Part shown: positions 45,296 to 54,129 of the stretch, piece after piece
Layout: each line of letters opens with the position of its first letter
How positions within the stretch are numbered: position 1 is the stretch's first letter
From: Sulfurospirillum cavolei
GTDB lineage: Bacteria > Campylobacterota > Campylobacteria > Campylobacterales > Sulfurospirillaceae
Direction: 5' to 3'
DNA: 64,000 nt
Assembly (NCBI RefSeq): GCF_001548055.1
Contig: NZ_AP014724.1
Location: 1,302,001-1,366,000, forward strand
Translations under genes and position numbers: made by a program
The notes under the pieces: model-generated
What the model was told of the DNA's origin: nothing
The model's input: only the letters and a program-made list of their open reading frames with translations
Database searches by the model: none

Positions 45296-46161
45296 AAGAC
45301 TTTATCGTCTTGAGTGTTGCGGCGGCTAATTTTTTTATGCTGAAAAATGCGATCGAAATTACAGGGGACAACCCTTGGCTTAAAATTGGCATTAGCGGCA
45401 AATGGGAGGGACACCCCGTCGGTGCGTTTGAACTCAATCAAGCCACATTCGACCAGATGGTTGGAAATTTTGAGAAGTCAGCCGTCGACATTGTCTGTGA
45501 CTATGAACACCAAACCCTCTACGGCGATCAAGCTCCAGCTTCCGGTTGGATCAAAAAAAATCCTTTAAGCCTTAAGGCAGAAAACGGAGAGCTCTTTGCC
45601 AAGATCGAATGGACGGACAAAGCAACAACATACATTAAAAACATAGAGTACCGCTATCTCTCTCCTGTCTTCGCACCCAATACCATCGACCAAGCAACGG
45701 GTGCCAATATCGGCTGGACACTACACAGCGTAGCCCTTACCAATAAACCTTTCCTCCAAGAGCTCGACGAGGTAAGGCTTAATAAACTCAATAACCAAAC
45801 CAAGGAGGAAACCATGACCCAAGAGGAGAAGGATGCAATGACTGCCTTACAAGCAGAAAACACATCTTTAAAAGCTGACAAAGAAAAGCTTACCGCAGAA
45901 GTTCTTGCCAACAAAGAAGCCAGTGCTATGGCTAAAGTAGATGCGGCGATCGCTGCCAAAAAGATTCACCCAGATCAAAAAGAGCACGCGCTTAAAATGT
46001 GCAAAGCTGATATGGATGGGTTCGATAAATTTATGGAAACCGCCAAACCGTTCGTGACCGCACCCGGAGGTAATGATCTATTCGATAACAAACAAACAGG
46101 CGCAACGGGCAACCAGTTGAGCCAAGCCGAAATTAAAGCTGCCACAGGAGGAGCACTATGA
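45292..46161 (+). CDS. phage prohead protease / scaffold (Mu gpI-like)
   Basis: A 289-residue Mu I-type protease. N-terminal protease part: GKWEGHPVGAFELNQATFDQM, VDIVCDYEHQTLYG with candidate catalytic residues, then ASGWIKKNPL. C-terminal half is a coiled-coil scaffold (MTALQAENTSLKADKEKL). An internal ATG at 45814 with an AAGGAGG site just upstream could make a separate scaffold protein, as with Mu Z. Overlaps both neighbours. Confidence 0.85.
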   Translation: MKDFIVLSVAAANFFMLKNAIEITGDNPWLKIGISGKWEGHPVGAFELNQATFDQMVGNFEKSAVDIVCDYEHQTLYGDQAPASGWIKKNPLSLKAENGELFAKIEWTDKATTYIKNIEYRYLSPVFAPNTIDQATGANIGWTLHSVALTNKPFLQELDEVRLNKLNNQTKEETMTQEEKDAMTALQAENTSLKADKEKLTAEVLANKEASAMAKVDAAIAAKKIHPDQKEHALKMCKADMDGFDKFMETAKPFVTAPGGNDLFDNKQTGATGNQLSQAEIKAATGGAL

Positions 46162-46619
46162 CTATTATCCACCAACGTCCACCCCTGATTACGGAAGTAG
46201 TAGCAACATCAGATCGTGTTGTCTATGCAGACGTAAATGTTCCTGACACAATCGCGGATGGAGAAGAATACTTCATTGGCAAAGTTCTTGTAACGACCGA
46301 TGGCGGTAAAACATTTGATGCCTTAGAAGAGGAATCTTGGGTCTCATCAGGAGTCGATTATGACACAGGAGACATTGTTTACCATAATGGACATGTCTAC
46401 ACTTCATTGGTTGAGAACAACCTAGTAGAACCCGGTACCGATGCTACCAAATGGCAGGATGATGGTGCATGGAATGCAAACGGTGTTCTTATGGAGAACA
46501 TTGATAAAACTTCGACATGCGCTGTCTTAGTTTCAGGTATTGTCGTTGAGTCAAACCTACGTGGTTATGACCCTAATATGCGTCAAACGCTATTTAACAA
46601 TAAAATTTTTATGCAATAA
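46158..46619 (+). CDS. head decoration protein with an inserted CBM-like module
   Basis: A 153-residue protein in the position of a lambda gpD-like capsid decoration protein (IHQRPPLITEVVATSDRVVYADV...; C-terminal CAVLVSGIVVESNLRG...LFNNKIFM). In its middle, residues about 72-112 (VDYDTGDIVYHNGHVYTSL, EPGTDATKWQDDG) look like a CBM5/12-type carbohydrate-binding module. This would put a sugar-binding module on the capsid surface. Confidence 0.65.
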   Translation: MTIIHQRPPLITEVVATSDRVVYADVNVPDTIADGEEYFIGKVLVTTDGGKTFDALEEESWVSSGVDYDTGDIVYHNGHVYTSLVENNLVEPGTDATKWQDDGAWNANGVLMENIDKTSTCAVLVSGIVVESNLRGYDPNMRQTLFNNKIFMQ

Positions 46620-46631
46620 GGACGGTAAAAC

Positions 46632-47612
46632 ATGCCAATGACTGCAGAAGATGTCGTAAGACGCTGGGGTGTTAAAAACACAACACAAACATTGTCACTA
46701 CTTAAGGTGACTCAAACGCCAATCTTTGATGAATACTTCAAAGCAAACATGGAGCCCGTAACGGGTGGATCTGTTCCCATTAAAATTGAGAAAGGTTCTG
46801 GGCTTGTATTAGAATCTGTCTCTCCTGGCGCAGAGCATCTTGTCCATGAACGCCCAACAATTTACGAAATTATCGTTAATCTCCCTCGTTTTCCATTGGA
46901 AAATACAATCCAAGCTTCTACACTTAATGAAATCGCAAGCTTAGAAGCAGAAGACCAACCGATCCAACTTGCAACGGAAATTGGGAAAATACAAAGAGAG
47001 CAAAAAACGAGCTTCGAGACTACAATTGAGTACATGTCAACAGGCGCACTCTTTGGGAAAGTTATGGATGGTAAAGGTAAAACTCTTTTCGAATTTGCCT
47101 CCACTCGTCCTCAAATCGAATTTAAATCAGGTAAAAAGTTAATTCAATCCATTACCGAGATTGACGACGCGATGGTTGAAGAGCTTGGACAAAACCCCGG
47201 CTATAAGATCAAATGTGGACGCGGGTTCCTTACCCATATTACAGCCTTAGCAGAAGCAGAAGACCTCTTTGATAAAAAGATGGCATCTTGGGTTGTAAAT
47301 GGAGAGACGCGACTCTTGGAAGTACATGGAGTTCGCTTTGAAGCGTATGTTGTAAAATACAAAAACACTGCGGGGCAACTTGTCACGTTTATTGGCGATA
47401 ATGAAATGGCGGCAATCCCAAATAGCCCTACATTTACAAAATTCTATTATGGTCGTGCAGATCATACCGAAGCTGTCAAACGAACGGCTACGCTCTTTTT
47501 TGGTATAACAGAGGTATTACCAAAAGGTAGAGGGGTATGTGTCATTGGGGAATCAAAACCTCTTCCAGCATGCCTTAACCCAAATGCAGTTATTCGCGGT
47601 AAAAAAGCATAA
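46632..47612 (+). CDS. major capsid protein, lambda gpE-like
   Basis: A 326-residue HK97-fold capsid protein of the Phage_cap_E type: TPIFDEYFKANMEPVTGGSVPIKIEKGSG, then the PRFPLENTIQAS and EIGKIQREQKTSFE helix region. It follows the protease and decoration genes, the usual order. Confidence 0.85.
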   Translation: MPMTAEDVVRRWGVKNTTQTLSLLKVTQTPIFDEYFKANMEPVTGGSVPIKIEKGSGLVLESVSPGAEHLVHERPTIYEIIVNLPRFPLENTIQASTLNEIASLEAEDQPIQLATEIGKIQREQKTSFETTIEYMSTGALFGKVMDGKGKTLFEFASTRPQIEFKSGKKLIQSITEIDDAMVEELGQNPGYKIKCGRGFLTHITALAEAEDLFDKKMASWVVNGETRLLEVHGVRFEAYVVKYKNTAGQLVTFIGDNEMAAIPNSPTFTKFYYGRADHTEAVKRTATLFFGITEVLPKGRGVCVIGESKPLPACLNPNAVIRGKKA

Positions 47613-47615
47613 ATA

Positions 47616-47636
47616 TTCCCCTCTTTTTGAGGGGAA
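47616..47636 (+). terminator. hairpin after the capsid gene
   Basis: TTCCCCTC, a TTTTT loop and GAGGGGAA form a perfect 8-base stem 3 bases past the capsid stop. No T-run follows, so it may slow transcription or protect the 3' end rather than end transcription. Confidence 0.5.
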
Positions 47637-47653
47637 GCCATAAACGGCTCTAA

Positions 47654-47708
47654 AAACGATTTAAGCCTTAATCCGACTCGTTTATCGAAGAAAAGTTTTA
47701 AATCGTTT
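47654..47708. repeat. 11-base inverted repeat in the capsid-gp36 gap
   Basis: AAACGATTTAA (47654-47664) and TTAAATCGTTT (47698-47708) pair perfectly around a 33-base loop, in a 139-base gap within an otherwise tightly packed head block. Confidence 0.5.
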
Positions 47709-47751
47709 CTAGGCGAATTTAAACACCTTTTAAACACATAGGCGGAGAGTA

Positions 47752-48156
47752 ATGATAACGAAAGAAAACCTCTTAAAAGAGATCAGCGAGGGCGAGCTCT
47801 TAGAACTCAGTGATCTTGATAGCACCGGAGAGATGGATGATGCACGTATTGATCATGCAATCGAAGAGGCTAAGACCTATATCTCTTCATTTATTCTCAT
47901 TCCCTCAAATCCAAACCCTCTTTTAATCAGCATCGCCGTTGATCTAGCGCTTAATGAATTACGCAAGGCGCAAGGGCTAGGCGATAAAGAAGTCGTCAGA
48001 GAGGCTGATAGCAAGCTCATCAAGATGGCAAAAGGTGTTATATCGACTGCTATTTCAACCTCAAAAGAGGTTAATACACCTCGCATCGGCAATGCATATG
48101 CACATACGAAGCGTCGATACAGTTCTATCACGAAAGGGTTTACACATGGCGTCTAA
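47752..48156 (+). CDS. Mu gp36-like protein (DUF1320)
   Basis: A 134-residue head-tail joining protein of the Mu gp36/DUF1320 type: DARIDHAIEEAKTYISSFI, then LLISIAVDLALNELRKAQG. GGCGGAGAG precedes the ATG. Overlaps the terminase small-subunit gene by 11 bases. Confidence 0.75.
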   Translation: MITKENLLKEISEGELLELSDLDSTGEMDDARIDHAIEEAKTYISSFILIPSNPNPLLISIAVDLALNELRKAQGLGDKEVVREADSKLIKMAKGVISTAISTSKEVNTPRIGNAYAHTKRRYSSITKGFTHGV

Positions 48157-48634
48157 AGCGCAAAAGATCGAAATAGCACGCTCTTTGTACATCGTCGGTA
48201 AAAATGTCGAAGAGATCGCCGCGATCTTAGAAACCAGTGTACGCACCATTCAAAACTATCGTTCTGAAGACGGAGCAAATGGGTATGACTGGGACGTACT
48301 GCGAGCAGAAAAGCATATTGTCGCAGACCCAAACCGAAGGGAGCACCTGTACTCTGATTTCGTAAGTTACATGTATGAGTCTTTAAAAGACGTAAGAGAA
48401 GCGCAACTCCCTGCCGGTGAGAAAGCGGATAAGATCGTCAAGCTCTCCGATGCTTTCGCAAAGATGAAAGCGATCGTCCGCTATGAAGACCCTGCCGCCT
48501 ATAAGCATGGCATCATTAAACATGTCATCAAAGTGATCGGCGAGGGGATCAAGGCGCGTGGCGATAAAGCACTTTTGGAGGTCTTTATCGAAGTCGTAGA
48601 CCAACATGGGGATGAATTCGATGTCGCTCTTTGA
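48146..48634 (+). CDS. terminase small subunit-like, Mu gp27 (DUF1804)
   Basis: A 162-residue protein with an N-terminal helix-turn-helix (IEIARSLYIVGKNVEEIAAILETSVRTIQNYRSEDG) and a helical remainder, as in DUF1804 phage proteins. Acts with the large subunit in DNA packaging. ATG 48146 is used since the longer frame lies inside gp36. Confidence 0.8.
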   Translation: MASKAQKIEIARSLYIVGKNVEEIAAILETSVRTIQNYRSEDGANGYDWDVLRAEKHIVADPNRREHLYSDFVSYMYESLKDVREAQLPAGEKADKIVKLSDAFAKMKAIVRYEDPAAYKHGIIKHVIKVIGEGIKARGDKALLEVFIEVVDQHGDEFDVAL

Positions 48635-50363
48635 TAAAGAAGCGCTAAGATCACTGCTTCGTGATACGAAAGAAGAGCTGATCAGTGCAGGTAAAGACAA
48701 AGAAACCGCAGAACGTTTGACGCGTAGAGAGTTTCTCTCATGGTTGGATGACTATACAAGCTCTCTCAAAGAGATCATACATTCGAATAGTACATTACCT
48801 CCTGATGGCAGAGATGAAAGGGTTAAGCGTCAGCGTGTTGATTTCGACTTTTTTAGAAGAACGTATTTCCCTCATTATTACTATCTACCCGGTAAATCTG
48901 CTCTCCAAGCAGACTTAGAAACCATCTACCAACGTATCGCAAAAAGAGCGATCTCTCGTGCCGTAGCGAATGCTCTCATGGACACACCAAAGAGTGAAAA
49001 GTATGCACTAGCGGCTCCAAGAGGACATGGCAAGTCGACCGATGCTTCCGTCGTATTCCCGATATGGCTAATCGTTAATGACTTTAAACATTTTATTACG
49101 ATCTTTTCAGATGCGATCGAACTTACCGAAACACTCATCGAAGCGATCAAAGCGGAACTTAGCGAAAACGACAACCTCAAAGCCGACTTTCCTCATGCCA
49201 CTAGCATCGGAAAGCGTTGGAAGATCGGCGACATCGTCACAAAGAATGGTGTAAGAGTTAAAGGTTTTGGTTCAGGAAAGCGCGTTCGTGGTATCAAACA
49301 CGGGGTGCATCGTCCCGATCAGACGATCATTGATGATCTTGAAAACGACGAGAACGTCAGAAGCAGAGACCAACGTGACAAGCTTGAGGCATGGCTCGAC
49401 GAAGCCGTCGCCAACTTGGGTGCGGTGGACGACAGTATGGACATTCTCTACATTGGAACACTTTTACACAAAGACTCTGTGCTAGCTCGTAAGCTCAAGC
49501 TTGCGTTTTGGAATCCGCGTATACACAAAGCTATCATCACGTTCCCGGATCGAATGGACTTGTGGGAGCGCTTTAGCACGCTTTACATGCACCAAGGGCT
49601 AGATGCATCACACTCTTTTTACTTGGCTAACAAACAAGAGATGGACAAAGGAGCACGGGTTCTTTGGGCGGAAGCCGTCTCACTTGAAACACTTATGCGT
49701 AAACGTGCCGAAGCACCAAGATCATTTAATAAAGAATACCAAAATGAACCATCCTCAGGGTTTGAAAAATTCGTGCGTGAAAAGATGCATTTCTATAGAC
49801 AACTACCAAACTTAAAGCAATTAAAGATTTTTGGATGGTGTGATCCGGCTGGGGAGAAAAAAAAGAGTGACTATACAAACTTAACCATATTTGGTGTTGA
49901 TGAAAAAGAAAAAAAAGGTTATGTGCTAGAGTCAATCAACTTAGTAATTGGTTCAAAAGAGATATGCAAACGCATGGTTGATTTGCAAGAAAAGTACCGA
50001 TGCAAGATTTATGGATATGAAGATAATGGAGGGCAGTTCCATCTTAAACCTTTTATTCTAGATGAAGCGTTTGATAGAGGGATTATTATGCCTTTACGCG
50101 GTATTAACAATACTGACAACAAAGGGCTGCGAATTGAAGAGCTTGAACTCCCTATTGAGAATGGAGAAATACTTTTACATGAAGATCAAATACAACTTAT
50201 CCAACAGCTTGAGGACTATCCTGAGGGGAAAAATGATGATGCCCCCGATGGTCTCGTGTGCGTTTATCGCCTAAGTAAGCTTGCAAAAATGAAAAAACAC
50301 AATAGCGCCCCGCGAACAAATCGCAGAGGATTAAGAGGAAGAATGCCAAGGAGACACCGATGA
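48621..50363 (+). CDS. terminase large subunit, Mu gp28-like
   Basis: A 580-residue DNA-packaging motor with ATPase part (LAAPRGHGKSTDASVVFPIW as Walker A, QTIIDDLENDENV as Walker B-like) and an RNase H-like nuclease part (FGWCDPAGEKKKSDYTNL with catalytic Asp). Start 48621 follows GGGGA; ATGs at 48606 and 48612 are also possible. Overlaps gp27 and the portal gene. Confidence 0.9.
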   Translation: MSLFDKEALRSLLRDTKEELISAGKDKETAERLTRREFLSWLDDYTSSLKEIIHSNSTLPPDGRDERVKRQRVDFDFFRRTYFPHYYYLPGKSALQADLETIYQRIAKRAISRAVANALMDTPKSEKYALAAPRGHGKSTDASVVFPIWLIVNDFKHFITIFSDAIELTETLIEAIKAELSENDNLKADFPHATSIGKRWKIGDIVTKNGVRVKGFGSGKRVRGIKHGVHRPDQTIIDDLENDENVRSRDQRDKLEAWLDEAVANLGAVDDSMDILYIGTLLHKDSVLARKLKLAFWNPRIHKAIITFPDRMDLWERFSTLYMHQGLDASHSFYLANKQEMDKGARVLWAEAVSLETLMRKRAEAPRSFNKEYQNEPSSGFEKFVREKMHFYRQLPNLKQLKIFGWCDPAGEKKKSDYTNLTIFGVDEKEKKGYVLESINLVIGSKEICKRMVDLQEKYRCKIYGYEDNGGQFHLKPFILDEAFDRGIIMPLRGINNTDNKGLRIEELELPIENGEILLHEDQIQLIQQLEDYPEGKNDDAPDGLVCVYRLSKLAKMKKHNSAPRTNRRGLRGRMPRRHR

Positions 50364-51763
50364 AATTTATAACCAACATTTTTAAACCTAAACAAACTAA
50401 AGCATTAAAACAAGAAAAACGAACTTCTAGTGCCGCCCCTGCTGTCGATATTTTACGCAGTATTATGGACAATTTACCGGTTTACCAACGCTGGCTCGAT
50501 CAAGATGAGCTAGACCGCATTTCAAACGATGCAACCGTCATCTCAAGCATCGGAAGCCGTAAAGCGGCAACGCTCAAAAAAGAGCTGATCATTACATGTA
50601 AAGACGAGACGCTCATTGAACCGCTCACGAATGTGTTTGATCACACGGTGCTTCGTAAAATCCTTGATGCTCCATTCCAAGGTGCGAGCGTTTTCGAAGT
50701 CAACTGGGAAGTACAACCTGAGGGCTACTTGCTCATGCCTAAACTTGTCGAACGCTCTTACCGTGAGTTTACGATGAAAAACGGGGTACTCTACTATAGC
50801 CCTTACGGTTCTTTAACAGATATTCCAGAGCATAAAGCCGTGATAGCCCTGTACGAAGACAAGTACCATAAACCAATGGGGCGACCGCTTGCAGAGTCCT
50901 TGTTTTGGTATGTCAAATTCAAAAACGCCTCTTTGGAGTTTTGGATCAAGTTCTTAGAAAAGTACGGTGTGCCGTGGGCTATCGGTAAAACAGACGGCGA
51001 TAAGGACGCGATGGCTGAGGAGCTTTACGCCATGCTCAGCGGGGATGCCGCAGTCATTGAGAAAGATGATGAAATCAAAATTGAAACTGTCTCAAAAACG
51101 GGAGATTTTGACAAGATCACTTCCTACTTGGACGACCAGATCAGGGAGGCGATCTTAGGAGGCAATTTAACAGGGAATGTCAAAGGTGGCAGTTTTGCCG
51201 CTACACAAACGCACAATGAGATCAGAGAAGACATTGCGATGTCTGATGAGCATACGACACTCCAGCTCATGCGCAAAGTCATTGAAAGCTTCAGGGTACT
51301 GAATTCCATCAAAGAGCCTATTAAGATCATTTTAAAAGATAAAGATGACCCAAACACGGTACTTGCTGAACGCGACGAACGCATCTCAAACATGGGTTAT
51401 AAACCCACAAAAGCCTACATTGAGCGGACGTATAACATTGAAGTCGAAGAGAAAACCGACCCAACGGCTACCATTGCCAATAAACACTTACAGAAGCTCT
51501 ATGCGTTTAGTCAAAATAAACCGATCACGAGTTTAGAAGACATCGAAAGCGGTACTGATCTTAAAACCATAGCACTTTCATTTCAAAGTCAAATAGTGGA
51601 TATTGTTGATAAATGCACCTCGTTTGAAGAGGCTATTGATGCATTACACGAAGCATACCCGCAAATGGACATCGAAGCGTTACAGGACGTGATGGATAGT
51701 GCATTGCAAAGCTCTTACATTTTAGGCAGCGCTCAAAGCGAATTTGAGGAAAGCGAAGCGTGA
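50360..51763 (+). CDS. portal protein, Mu gp29-like (DUF935)
   Basis: A 467-residue DUF935-type portal: QRWLDQDELDRISND, ISSIGSRKAATLKKEL, GASVFEVNWE and KFLEKYGVPWAIGK are typical. Forms the DNA entry vertex. Overlaps terminase and gp30 by 4 bases each. Contains TTACATGTAA at 50592-50601. Confidence 0.88.
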   Translation: MKFITNIFKPKQTKALKQEKRTSSAAPAVDILRSIMDNLPVYQRWLDQDELDRISNDATVISSIGSRKAATLKKELIITCKDETLIEPLTNVFDHTVLRKILDAPFQGASVFEVNWEVQPEGYLLMPKLVERSYREFTMKNGVLYYSPYGSLTDIPEHKAVIALYEDKYHKPMGRPLAESLFWYVKFKNASLEFWIKFLEKYGVPWAIGKTDGDKDAMAEELYAMLSGDAAVIEKDDEIKIETVSKTGDFDKITSYLDDQIREAILGGNLTGNVKGGSFAATQTHNEIREDIAMSDEHTTLQLMRKVIESFRVLNSIKEPIKIILKDKDDPNTVLAERDERISNMGYKPTKAYIERTYNIEVEEKTDPTATIANKHLQKLYAFSQNKPITSLEDIESGTDLKTIALSFQSQIVDIVDKCTSFEEAIDALHEAYPQMDIEALQDVMDSALQSSYILGSAQSEFEESEA

Positions 51764-52917
51764 AAACACCCTCTTTTGCCGCAGGGCTTGCCCCTAAGGA
51801 TGCTATCGACTATCTGCGCAATAAAGGGTATAAGCTTAGCTTTGATTACAACGAGATGAGTAAGGACGCACACCATAAAGCCTTTACGGTTGCAAAGGTC
51901 ATGCGCCTTGATTTGCTCAGCGATATCCACGGCTCTATCACCGATGCGATGCAAAACGGTACACGCTTTGAGGATTGGAAGAAAGCGCTTATCCCCACAC
52001 TTGAGAAAAAAGGATGGTGGGGTCAGCAGAGCATCGTCAATCCAACGACGGGAGAAGTCAAAGAGATCACTGTTAACTCTACGCGTCTTAACACGATCTT
52101 TAAAACAAATACTCGTGTGGCAATGGCGACGGCTAGGTATGAACAGCAAATGCAAGGCGAGCATAATATCTATTGGGAATATATCGGAGGTCTTAGCGAG
52201 CATCCAAGAATGGAACACAAACGAAAGAGCGGCATCGTTCTTCTTAGAACAGACCCGTGGTGGCAAACCAACTATCCACCAAACGCATGGGGATGTCATT
52301 GTAAAGTCAGAGCATGGAGTGCACAGCAACTTCAAAAGCAAGGTAAAGAGTTAACGACAGGAACGCAAGAAGACATCGCCACAAAAGACTGGGCATACAA
52401 TCCCGGTGCGGGTAATCGTGTTGCAAAGATCGCAAAGCTAGACTTAGATAAGAGTTTAAAATCACTTCCAACCATCATGCCTAAAACATCATACAGTGCC
52501 TACAGCGATGAAGCGTTGAAAAAGAAATTTTATGGAGATTTAGGCGTTAAATCAGGTGCAATGTATGTCGATAAAGTGGGCGACCCAATGATTATAGACG
52601 ATAGCTTATTTGAAAATTTTGCAGGACAATCAAAGATTAAAAAACAAGACAGACACTTCTATATAGACGCCTTTGCGACGGTGCTTAACGCCCCTGACGA
52701 GATATATCTTGAATGGGACGACAAGGCAAACCGTTTAGTTAAGAAAATGTTTCACTATTTTAAAGACGACAAAGAGAAGCAAAAAGCGTTAATGGCTATT
52801 TTTGAGTATCTTCCCGATAAAACGCAAGGAGTTACTTTTTATTTTATCGATAAAGCAACGACTTTGGAGAAAAAAAGAGAGGGAAAACTCATTTATCAGA
52901 AAGAGCGCGCTCAATAA
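51760..52917 (+). CDS. head morphogenesis protein, Mu gp30-like, with nuclease-like tail
   Basis: A 385-residue minor head protein of the SPP1 gp7/Mu gpF type. The N-terminal about 250 residues contain the gp7 helical region (FKTNTRVAMATARYEQQ) and a short motif WWQTNYPPNAWGCHCKVRAWS. The last about 130 residues (GAMYVDKVGDPMIIDD, HFYIDAFATVLNAPDEIYLEW, then a beta-rich end) resemble the PBECR class of barnase/EndoU/RelE-like nuclease domains. The nuclease call is from pattern memory only. Confidence 0.75.
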   Translation: MKTPSFAAGLAPKDAIDYLRNKGYKLSFDYNEMSKDAHHKAFTVAKVMRLDLLSDIHGSITDAMQNGTRFEDWKKALIPTLEKKGWWGQQSIVNPTTGEVKEITVNSTRLNTIFKTNTRVAMATARYEQQMQGEHNIYWEYIGGLSEHPRMEHKRKSGIVLLRTDPWWQTNYPPNAWGCHCKVRAWSAQQLQKQGKELTTGTQEDIATKDWAYNPGAGNRVAKIAKLDLDKSLKSLPTIMPKTSYSAYSDEALKKKFYGDLGVKSGAMYVDKVGDPMIIDDSLFENFAGQSKIKKQDRHFYIDAFATVLNAPDEIYLEWDDKANRLVKKMFHYFKDDKEKQKALMAIFEYLPDKTQGVTFYFIDKATTLEKKREGKLIYQKERAQ

Positions 52918-53006
52918 CCGCATCTTTGCACGATGGAGCGCTCATTGCTCATTCCATGCGGTGCTCTTTCCGATAAAAGAATTATACCAAAAATAAAGAA
53001 GAAAAG

Positions 53007-53483
53007 ATGATCACGATTGAAGTTATCGGAGCGCCTCGGATAGAAGAGGCTATAAGACGGCTACATAGTAAGCTTACCTCGCTTAAATCACCCATGAGCG
53101 AGATAGGCACTTTTTTTACGAACACAATGGAAGACAGTTTCGACAATGAACAATCTCCTGATGGAACACCGTGGCACCCACTTAAAGAGAGTACCAAACG
53201 CTCCAAAGCAAAGCGCGGTGAACATAAGATGCTCCAAAGCAAAGACAGTAACATGTATGAGAGCATTAACTCTCAAGCTGATGAGCATTCGGTTATCGCT
53301 GGGGTAAATGCTTTTAGCAAAGATGGATACCCATACCCACTGGTTCACCAGTTCGGAAGTAAAGATGGGACTATCGTGGCACGTTCTTTCGCTCCGATCA
53401 CAAAAGATGGGAACTTAACACGCGGTGTTGAAGAAGAAATTTATAGTATTTTGGAAGATTATTTGAGAGAGTATGTAGATTAA
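53007..53483 (+). CDS. virion morphogenesis protein, Mu gpG-like
   Basis: A 158-residue tail-completion protein of the Phage_tail_S / Mu gpG family: FTNTMEDSFDNEQSPDGTPWHPLKEST, then YPLVHQFGSKDG and PARSFAPI-like RSFAPIT. Preceded by 89 non-coding bases. Its end overlaps the convergent Mor-like gene by 4 bases. Confidence 0.85.
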   Translation: MITIEVIGAPRIEEAIRRLHSKLTSLKSPMSEIGTFFTNTMEDSFDNEQSPDGTPWHPLKESTKRSKAKRGEHKMLQSKDSNMYESINSQADEHSVIAGVNAFSKDGYPYPLVHQFGSKDGTIVARSFAPITKDGNLTRGVEEEIYSILEDYLREYVD

Positions 53484-53740
53484 AAGAGGGATGGTTCTCT
53501 TGCCTCGCCGATGATCTCATAGATGCGGCTGAGGCTAAGAGCATATTTGAGCTTGAGTTCTTTTGGGGAGAGTTTGTTTTCGGTGTAGTCTTTGATGATC
53601 TCATCATTACGACCATTCATACACCAAGAGGGGACATAGATAGGCATACCGCCATATTCTCGCATCATCTCTTCATCGCTCGCACCCTCACGGATGCGCC
53701 TAGTAAAGTCTTCGAAAATATCTTTATTAGAAAGTGACAT
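53480..53740 (-). CDS. Mor/C-family late transcription activator
   Basis: An 86-residue activator. The C-terminal half (PIYVPSW...RNDEIIKDYTENKLSPKELKLKYALSLSRIYEIIGEA) has the Mor family helix-turn-helix. In Mu, Mor switches on the middle promoter and C the late promoters. Here it is convergent with the head block and follows the gemA-like remnant on the minus strand, so it belongs to the early transcript from the right. A TTACATGTAA lies 28 bases upstream (53768-53777). Confidence 0.8.
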   Translation of the reverse strand: MSLSNKDIFEDFTRRIREGASDEEMMREYGGMPIYVPSWCMNGRNDEIIKDYTENKLSPKELKLKYALSLSRIYEIIGEAREPSLF

Positions 53741-53815
53741 AGCCTACCTATAAGCGTTTTTGGTATTTTACATGTAAATGAGGGGTTAATTTAAATATTT
53801 CTCAATTTGAGAAAA

Positions 53816-54089
53816 TTATTGAAGTTTTTGAAGTGCTATCAGTATATTCTTTGCTTCGTCGACTCTTAGCGAAGCGATACTTTCACACTCCCTTTTAGTA
53901 ATGCGTTTGCAAAAACTAAGCAGTGCATGCTCGCTTTTGTCTCTCGCTTTTTGCTCCCACATAGTTGTGATCTTCCACGCTTGAGAGGGAGTGCAACACT
54001 TATGCTGAAACACTGGTAATGTATCGGTTTGCATGTTAAGATAGCTCACTAATTGAATGAGCTCCGTTACATGTAATGCTTTAGAAGAG
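53816..54089 (-). pseudogene. GemA-like (Mu gp16, DUF1018) gene, 5' end lost to the IS
   Basis: The frame is open from inside IS copy 2 to 53816; native codons run from 54089. TPSQAWKITTMWEQKARDKSEHALLSFCKRITK...VDEAKNILIALQKL matches the end of GemA/DUF1018 regulatory proteins (MuA-neighbouring early gene). The N-terminal part is replaced by the IS edge, so the protein is probably not functional. Confidence 0.7.
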
Positions 54090-54129
54090 TGATCTGTCAA
54101 CAGTTTATGATACACAGAAAAGAAAATGT

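Larger units (their letters stand above)
32200..54089. mobile_element. Mu-like prophage, defective at its early end
   Basis: About 21.9 kb of phage genes: a leftward tail, lysis and dam block (44689 to 32316), a rightward Mu-type head block (44852 to 53483), then a Mor-family activator and part of a GemA-like gene. Module mixture (Mu head, P2 tail) resembles Mu-like phages of Campylobacter. The early region expected next (repressor, ner, transposase A, B, gam) is absent; IS copy 2 starts inside the gemA-like gene. The left end is set at TG 32200, next to candidate terminal repeats. No 5-base target duplication can be shown because the other end is lost. Confidence 0.85.

Noticed and set aside
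47714-47751. AAACACCTTTTAAACAC short direct repeat as a possible operator
   Set aside because: Low-complexity AT-rich sequence; no second matching site near a promoter.
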